From an uncultured Saprospiraceae bacterium (GTDB lineage: Bacteria > Bacteroidota > Bacteroidia > Chitinophagales > Saprospiraceae): a stretch of 9,624 nucleotides of DNA. Where the stretch lies: the NCBI GenBank assembly GCA_937969485.1, contig CALBVQ010000110.1, positions 1 through 9,624 of the forward strand. The letters run 5' to 3'. This document shows positions 6,601-9,624 of the stretch, one piece after another; the first letter of the stretch is position 1, and each line of letters begins with the position of its first letter. The position numbers were made by a program, and so were the translations under genes. The notes beneath the pieces were generated by a model. The model did not search any database. It had not been told where the DNA came from and saw only the letters and a program-made list of their open reading frames with translations.

Positions 6601-9600
6601 TGCGCTATCACACGCCTCTAAAATAGTAGGAGCTGTAAATACAGGTATCGGAGCGATGTTAAGGTTAAACATTCCTACGGAGGCACAGCCTGTAGTAGCA
6701 TCTACCACACGCACCCAAATAGGTGTCGTCGGTGCGGTAGCAAGATAGTTATCAGGATCTGCAATAGGCATATCGTCCATAGTACCTACTTCGGCTTGGG
6801 CGCTCATAAGGGTCTCGTGATAGCTTAGAGCAACCGTTAAAGGATCAATACCATTGAGAATCGGCATATCATTTTGCGAAAGCGTAAATAATTCCTGCCC
6901 ATCTCCATTATCATCACACTCGGTAAGATCAGGAATTATCGTTAGAATGGCAGGTGCTTGGTTAACCACGAGTTCCAGTTCTACGACTCTAAAGCACTCG
7001 GTGCTGGTCGCTGGATCCGTATCGGTAGCACGTACCCAGAGGGTGCGACTGCCCGTCTCATAATTCGCTGGATCTGCAATCATTGGGGTGCCAATCTCTG
7101 CAGCAGCGGCTGTCTCGTGAAAGGTAAGCGCTACAAAGGCTTCGCCGTTTACAATAGCATCGGTGACCGTGGTGGTAAGATCAAAAACAGCATCTCCATC
7201 ATTATCAGGATCGCCATCGTTTGCCATTACATCACACTCCTCAACAGGAGCAATGGTCGTGGGAGATGGCAACGGATTCACAACTAGGGTAAGGGTAATC
7301 GTATCAAAACAGCCCGTAACCACATCTTCTACTCGTACAAAGATCGTCTGGTTGGCCATCACTACATTTTGGTACATATCAGGAAGCTCGGTGGTATCTA
7401 CACCAGCATCAGCATCGGCTTGAGTGAGGTAATAGCTCACAACCCAGTCGTCTTCTCCTCCCGTGATCGCATCGTCTTGGGATCGTAAATCAAAGGTCGA
7501 AAACTCATCGGTATCACTACCGCTGGCAAGGTCATCACAAAGCTCAAACTCGGCAGGCTGGATAGGAACAGGAAGTGGATTGACCACTAGTGACACTTCT
7601 ACAATCGCACTACAAAAAGTCGTCGTACTCTGAGCCGTATCTGTCACCACAGCAAATACAGAGGCCGTATTACTGGTGTAAGCACCTGGCGTAGCAATCT
7701 CAGGAGTGCCATTCTGGGCAGCTACTAAAGAACTGAACCACGTAACACTAAAAATAGCAGGATCTAACCCTCCTAGTACTTCGGGCTCCCAACTCAAAAG
7801 ATCAAAAACTTCTAGGGTATCACTATTAAGATCACAAAGCGCAAAAGGCGCTGGCATCTCATTAGGCATCGGAGTATTGAGAATCACGAGTTCTAAAGGT
7901 ACCACGGCAAAACATCCGACCCCATTAAATACACGGGCAAAGATCGTTTGCATAAAGGGCTCATTATTGATGAACATCGCCTGGTCAAGAGCAAGGCCTG
8001 CGGGAGCATTTTCAGCATCATCTTGGGTAAGGTAATAATCTACAGCAAGGGTAGGGTCCCCACCTGTAATCTCATTGTTACGAGTGGCTAGCTCAAAAGA
8101 ATCAAAAATACCATCATTGTCGGGATCACAAACCTCATAAGGAGCTGGAGTCACAGGAACAGGGATTGGAAACACCTCTATGCGCAGATTCTCAGTGCTA
8201 AAACAGCCAGTCGTATTATTGGTCACACGCGCTACCACAACCTGAGGGTTGACAGTGTTTACAAATACAGTTTTATCAGGGATAGACATATCGCCAGCGG
8301 CAGCACCTGCAGCGTCTAAGTGATAGGTGATCGTAAGATTAGAATCAAAACCACCCGTAATCTCAATATCTTTTACAGAAAGATCAATGGTTGTAAATCC
8401 ATCGGCTACGTCATTATCATCATCGGTAGGGTCGCCGTTGTTATTGTTATTATCATCGTTATCATCACAGACTTCTAGATCATTAGGTGCTACTAGAATA
8501 GGATTTTGGTTCACAATAAGTTGGAAATCTTGTTCTAGATCTACCAAATCAAAAGTGGTACACCCTGTATTGACATCCGTAAGACTGTAAAATATGGTTT
8601 GAGGGTTAGCCGAATTATTAAAGGCCATCGGATTTCCAATAGGCGCTGGAGGCATAGCCGTATAATTTGCTACACTACTGTAATAGGTCACCGAATAATC
8701 TGGGTTCCCTCCAGTGATCTCAGCATCCTTCTCAGTAAGATCAAACGTACCCGCATTGGCAATAGGACTACACGCTTCTAAAGGAGTGATATCATCGATT
8801 ACCGTTGGGTTGGGAAGAACAGTGAGTTGGACGTGAATACCGAGGCCTTGACAATCATTTGCTACTTCTCCATCTACACGTACCCAGATTTCTTGAATAC
8901 CGGTTACTGGATCTGTAAAACTCAAGTTATTCGAATAGGTTGCAATATCTGCAATGGGATTAGTCTCGGTTTCCGCTTCTAGTTGTGTTTCATAATACGT
9001 AATGAGCACGTTCTGCGCATATAGAGCTTCAAATTGTGCCTCTGTAGACGAAAAGTCAAACACAGTAATGCCGTCACTGTTATCATCACATTCTTCAAAT
9101 TCAAAAATACCCGTTGGAATACTACTAGGACCAACTTCCAGCGTAATCTGAGCTGGACGAGTACAGCCATTAATAGTACTTACGATTACGTTTATTGTCT
9201 CTGAAACAAAGGTATTTGTGTAATTTTCTGGATCTAGAATTTCAGTCCCTCCTGCGTCAAAATAAGTAAAGGTTTCTACTGCAAAATCTGCCGAAATTAA
9301 TTGCTCTGCTTCTCTAAGATTGAAAGCTGCAATACCATCATTATCTAAATCACATTGTGTAAGGAGAACAGGGGAATCTAATATGACAGGTAAGTCAGCA
9401 ACTGATATATCAAACGTTACAATTGCAAAGCAATCATTATTTCCTATAAGGGAAACGCGAGCAGTTATCTGTTGTCCATCTATCGTAGTATTAGTAAAAG
9501 GTATCGCTAAAGCATTCATAGGCCCAGAAGCATCGCCAGGATTATCATAATAAGTCACTTCAAATAAAGTGGGATCTTGACCGTCCAAAATCAGTGGATC

Positions 9601-9624
9601 TAATTCTGAAAGATTAAAAGAAGT
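3631..9624 (-). CDS. Giant multi-repeat T9SS type B surface protein, N-terminus cut by window edge
   Basis: The frame is open to the right edge, so 1997 C-terminal residues are visible and the N-terminus, with any signal peptide, is missing. Layout by visible residue: partial unit 0 (1-90); sixteen complete repeat units (91-1747); a two-module Ig-like region (1748-1904); and the T9SS type B sorting domain (1905-1997). The repeats follow the pattern CDxDxDG, FDL, ITGGDP, VTYY, then IFVRV or IWVRV, TGC, and a VNPLPxP linker. The protein is very acidic and rich in Asp, Thr, Ala and Pro, as expected of an extracellular, probably calcium-binding stalk. Family knowledge: such proteins are exported through the Sec and T9SS machineries and attached to the cell surface or released; SprB of Flavobacterium johnsoniae, the mobile gliding adhesin, has the same sorting class. 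The exact role (gliding adhesin, biofilm matrix or particle attachment) cannot be told. No PorP/SprF-type partner follows the gene in this window. Sampled stretches in the middle of the gene are richer in G+C than those at its visible N-terminal end. Confidence 0.93.
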   Translation of the reverse strand, partial: TSFNLSELDPLILDGQDPTLFEVTYYDNPGDASGPMNALAIPFTNTTIDGQQITARVSLIGNNDCFAIVTFDISVADLPVILDSPVLLTQCDLDNDGIAAFNLREAEQLISADFAVETFTYFDAGGTEILDPENYTNTFVSETINVIVSTINGCTRPAQITLEVGPSSIPTGIFEFEECDDNSDGITVFDFSSTEAQFEALYAQNVLITYYETQLEAETETNPIADIATYSNNLSFTDPVTGIQEIWVRVDGEVANDCQGLGIHVQLTVLPNPTVIDDITPLEACSPIANAGTFDLTEKDAEITGGNPDYSVTYYSSVANYTAMPPAPIGNPMAFNNSANPQTIFYSLTDVNTGCTTFDLVDLEQDFQLIVNQNPILVAPNDLEVCDDNDDNNNNNGDPTDDDNDVADGFTTIDLSVKDIEITGGFDSNLTITYHLDAAGAAAGDMSIPDKTVFVNTVNPQVVVARVTNNTTGCFSTENLRIEVFPIPVPVTPAPYEVCDPDNDGIFDSFELATRNNEITGGDPTLAVDYYLTQDDAENAPAGLALDQAMFINNEPFMQTIFARVFNGVGCFAVVPLELVILNTPMPNEMPAPFALCDLNSDTLEVFDLLSWEPEVLGGLDPAIFSVTWFSSLVAAQNGTPEIATPGAYTSNTASVFAVVTDTAQSTTTFCSAIVEVSLVVNPLPVPIQPAEFELCDDLASGSDTDEFSTFDLRSQDDAITGGEDDWVVSYYLTQADADAGVDTTELPDMYQNVVMANQTIFVRVEDVVTGCFDTITLTLVVNPLPSPTTIAPVEECDVMANDGDPDNDGDAVFDLTTTVTDAIVNGEAFVALTFHETAAAAEIGTPMIADPANYETGSRTLWVRATDTDPATSTECFRVVELELVVNQAPAILTIIPDLTECDDNGDGQELFTLSQNDMPILNGIDPLTVALSYHETLMSAQAEVGTMDDMPIADPDNYLATAPTTPIWVRVVDATTGCASVGMFNLNIAPIPVFTAPTILEACDSAGGLLGTEDDGITSFDLTSLDATITGGDTTLTVTYYESQADLDAGIGSAIPNPTAYINDGSVPQTIFILVSSDQAGMCGAQTTVDLQVNPLPFIAEPLAPAVACDEDNDGFGTFDLQTYATDLLATLTNIDLRFYDTLDNATADTGVGEIDVTVPFTNISGMTSLFVVAQDTDPATATSCTKIYEFELLVFPIPEIPAVLDLLEVCDQDGDGMEVIDLTQNEAAIFGTQDPTLLTITYHNSEADAMAGTPVIVDPVNYNATAQTPNEVIWVRLEVMDGTDNMCTAISSFEIEVVAPPVITVTPADLEIAVCDDDTDEIAIIDLTVNTDALTNMDPLLTVTYYASLADLAADDPIDTPSEFVNTINPQTIQVVVSNNAGCTASTTFDVNVLPLPTPETAPDPITVCDAETDIDTDGDGTIDAGSGSDVDGFEAFTDAQLQAAVTQIANGEPVSVLVFTVFAQADTDTPDPLLALDLTDGIDFINTTPGSQTLYARVERDMAPTDPAGSPLCYVVVPFEVVVDPLPILGNFDDPYTFCEEFDGDDTQGVVDLTTFADELGLLAPPQVTSDFMITYHLTQAQAEAGGGALGASTTVTDGQTLFIRIVTNDSGCVRTTQVTFNVESRPQVMDAAEDLVQCTDAVAANEFPLQGIATFDLTVNTPLITGGMAGSDVTYYISLADAQAMENAIMPATAFENTTNPQTIFYRAITTSSGCESTDIFDFEISVRDLPYAELEELEGVICVDEITGEALEPFDIDGSVETELAGVTYSYRWTRDGVLIAQSAIVTVDAAGVYDLTVTATYPDGTMCDYPAQAVYTAESAPVFEAVVLESSFNPSGLYTVEVINITGAAIDSEYEFALDDGPFQSSTTFTNVTPGEHTIFGRLASGDCSISEFEIGIIDYPRFFTPNADGFHDTWNIIGLGVDPNLDAKIYIFDRYGKLLKQISPVGAGWDGTFNGQPMPSSDYWFRVEFTEPDEFGTQRTENGHFTLKR
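3634..3912 (-). other. T9SS type B C-terminal sorting domain (gliding motility-associated CTD)
   Basis: The last 93 residues begin IDYPRFFTPNADGFHDTW and continue with IYIFDRYGKLL, GWDGTFNGQPMPSSDYWF and a final NGHFTLKR. These are the defining segments of the type B T9SS sorting domain (the CHU_C or gliding motility-associated C-terminal family). The domain directs passage through the outer-membrane T9SS translocon. In F. johnsoniae, type B clients depend on a PorP/SprF-family partner. The domain is full length and ends exactly at the usual Lys-Arg terminus, so this gene end is intact. Confidence 0.95.
3913..4383 (-). other. Two Ig-like modules between repeat array and sorting domain
   Basis: These 157 residues differ from the repeat units. 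The first module contains YSYRWTRDGVLI, then VDAAGVYDLTVTATYPDGTMC, the W and DxGxYxLxV pattern of Ig/PKD-like folds. The second contains YTVEVINITG, YEFALDDGPFQSSTTF and VTPGEHTIFGRLASGDC, a module regularly seen just before type B sorting domains. The first cysteine (4383-4381) continues the phase of the repeat array, and two more lie at module residues 67 and 148. The region probably acts as the membrane-proximal spacer. Confidence 0.75.
5218..5231. repeat. One-mismatch variant of the CGCTTTCGCGAAA motif in adhesin unit 14
   Basis: CGCTTGCGCGAAAA differs at one base from the copy at 3359-3372. On the coding strand it is read Phe-Ala-Gln-Ala, in the same codon register as the Phe-Ala-Lys-Ala copy in the amidohydrolase. 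Aligning unit 14 with unit 13 here needs no insertion, so it may be a chance resemblance. Confidence 0.35.
6872..6884. repeat. One-mismatch variant of the CGCTTTCGCGAAA motif in adhesin unit 9
   Basis: On the minus strand this reads CGCTTTCGCAAAA, one base different from the 13-bp motif upstream of uvrB. It lies in unit 9 of the adhesin and is read in another codon register, within Thr-Leu-Ser-Gln-Asn. The mismatch breaks the palindrome, so it may be a degenerate copy or coincidence. Confidence 0.3.
8437..8466 (-). repeat. Asn/Asp trinucleotide tract in adhesin unit 4
   Basis: Ten consecutive codons are all GAT, AAC or AAT (plus strand: runs of atc, gtt and att), encoding Asp and Asn only (DDNDDNNNNN). 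A second acidic run, DPTDDDND, follows. This stretches the N-terminal loop of unit 4, making it 113 residues long. Such triplet tracts can change copy number by slippage without breaking the frame, which would vary the length of a surface loop that probably binds calcium. Confidence 0.7.

Larger units (their letters stand above)
4384..9624 (-). repeat. Protein-coding repeat array: one partial and sixteen complete two-cysteine units
   Basis: Unit boundaries set at the first Cys codon, in coding order: unit 0 (partial) 9624-9355, 1 9354-9091, 2 9090-8773, 3 8772-8470, 4 8469-8131, 5 8130-7837, 6 7836-7540, 7 7539-7237, 8 7236-6919, 9 6918-6613, 10 6612-6295, 11 6294-5989, 12 5988-5674, 13 5673-5392, 14 5391-4999, 15 4998-4699, 16 4698-4384. 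Lengths run from 88 to 131 residues. Every complete unit has exactly two cysteines; unit 0 shows the second. Most begin with an Asp-rich loop such as CDLDNDG or CDPDNDG, resembling calcium-binding DxDxDG loops; units 3 (CSPIANAG) and 16 (CTDAVAAN) lack it, and in unit 15 (CEEFDGDD) it is atypical. The units are divergent at protein and DNA level, so this is an old array rather than a recent tandem expansion. The likely fold is a beta-sandwich, by inference from alternating hydrophobic strands. Confidence 0.88.

Noticed and set aside
8979..9170. Minus-strand open frame of 63 codons overlapping the adhesin
   Set aside because: It is in a different frame within repeat units 1-2, whose own frame is clearly coding.
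4384..9624. CRISPR array or recent DNA tandem duplication as the explanation of the periodic signal
   Set aside because: The periodicity is at protein level with divergent DNA. Units of 88-131 residues in one long frame are a coding repeat, not spacers between identical repeats.

Overview
The window looks like a chromosomal segment of a marine-type flavobacterium (Bacteroidota, class Flavobacteriia). The strongest sign is a giant secreted protein ending in a type B sorting domain of the type IX secretion system (T9SS), a system found only in Bacteroidota. Promoter-like sites of the Bacteroidota form TAnnTTTG and the absence of Shine-Dalgarno sequences agree. I cannot name the genus securely; the repeated CGCTTTCGCGAAA motif brings Dokdonia-like genomes to mind, but that is from memory only.

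All three genes lie on the minus strand, so they are read from right to left. (1) Positions 9624 to 3631 hold the C-terminal 1997 residues of a giant cell-surface or secreted protein. Its N-terminus is beyond the right edge. It is built from one partial and sixteen complete repeat units of about 88 to 131 residues, each with exactly two cysteines and usually an Asp-rich CDxDxDG loop. Two Ig-like modules and the T9SS type B C-terminal domain follow. (2) Positions 3630 to 3419 are intergenic and hold an 84-bp array of twelve AATCnnn heptamers next to the stop codon, a perfect 8-bp-stem hairpin, and a possible promoter. (3) Positions 3418 to 1853 encode a complete exported metal-dependent amidohydrolase. 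(4) Positions 1852 to 1728 hold a 14-bp perfect palindrome and a good promoter candidate for uvrB. (5) Positions 1727 to 1 encode the first 575 residues of the excision-repair helicase UvrB, whose only plausible start is TTG; the C-terminal end is beyond the left edge.

The three genes have unrelated roles (surface adhesion or matrix, periplasmic or surface hydrolysis, DNA repair). Their gaps of 125 and 212 bp each carry promoter-like sites, so they are probably separate transcription units. No RNA gene, CRISPR array, insertion sequence or phage gene is visible. The most interesting signals are the cysteine phasing of the giant repeat protein, the heptamer array next to its stop codon, and the CGCTTTCGCGAAA motif that recurs in a promoter, a signal-peptide coding region and, in near-exact form, twice in the adhesin gene.
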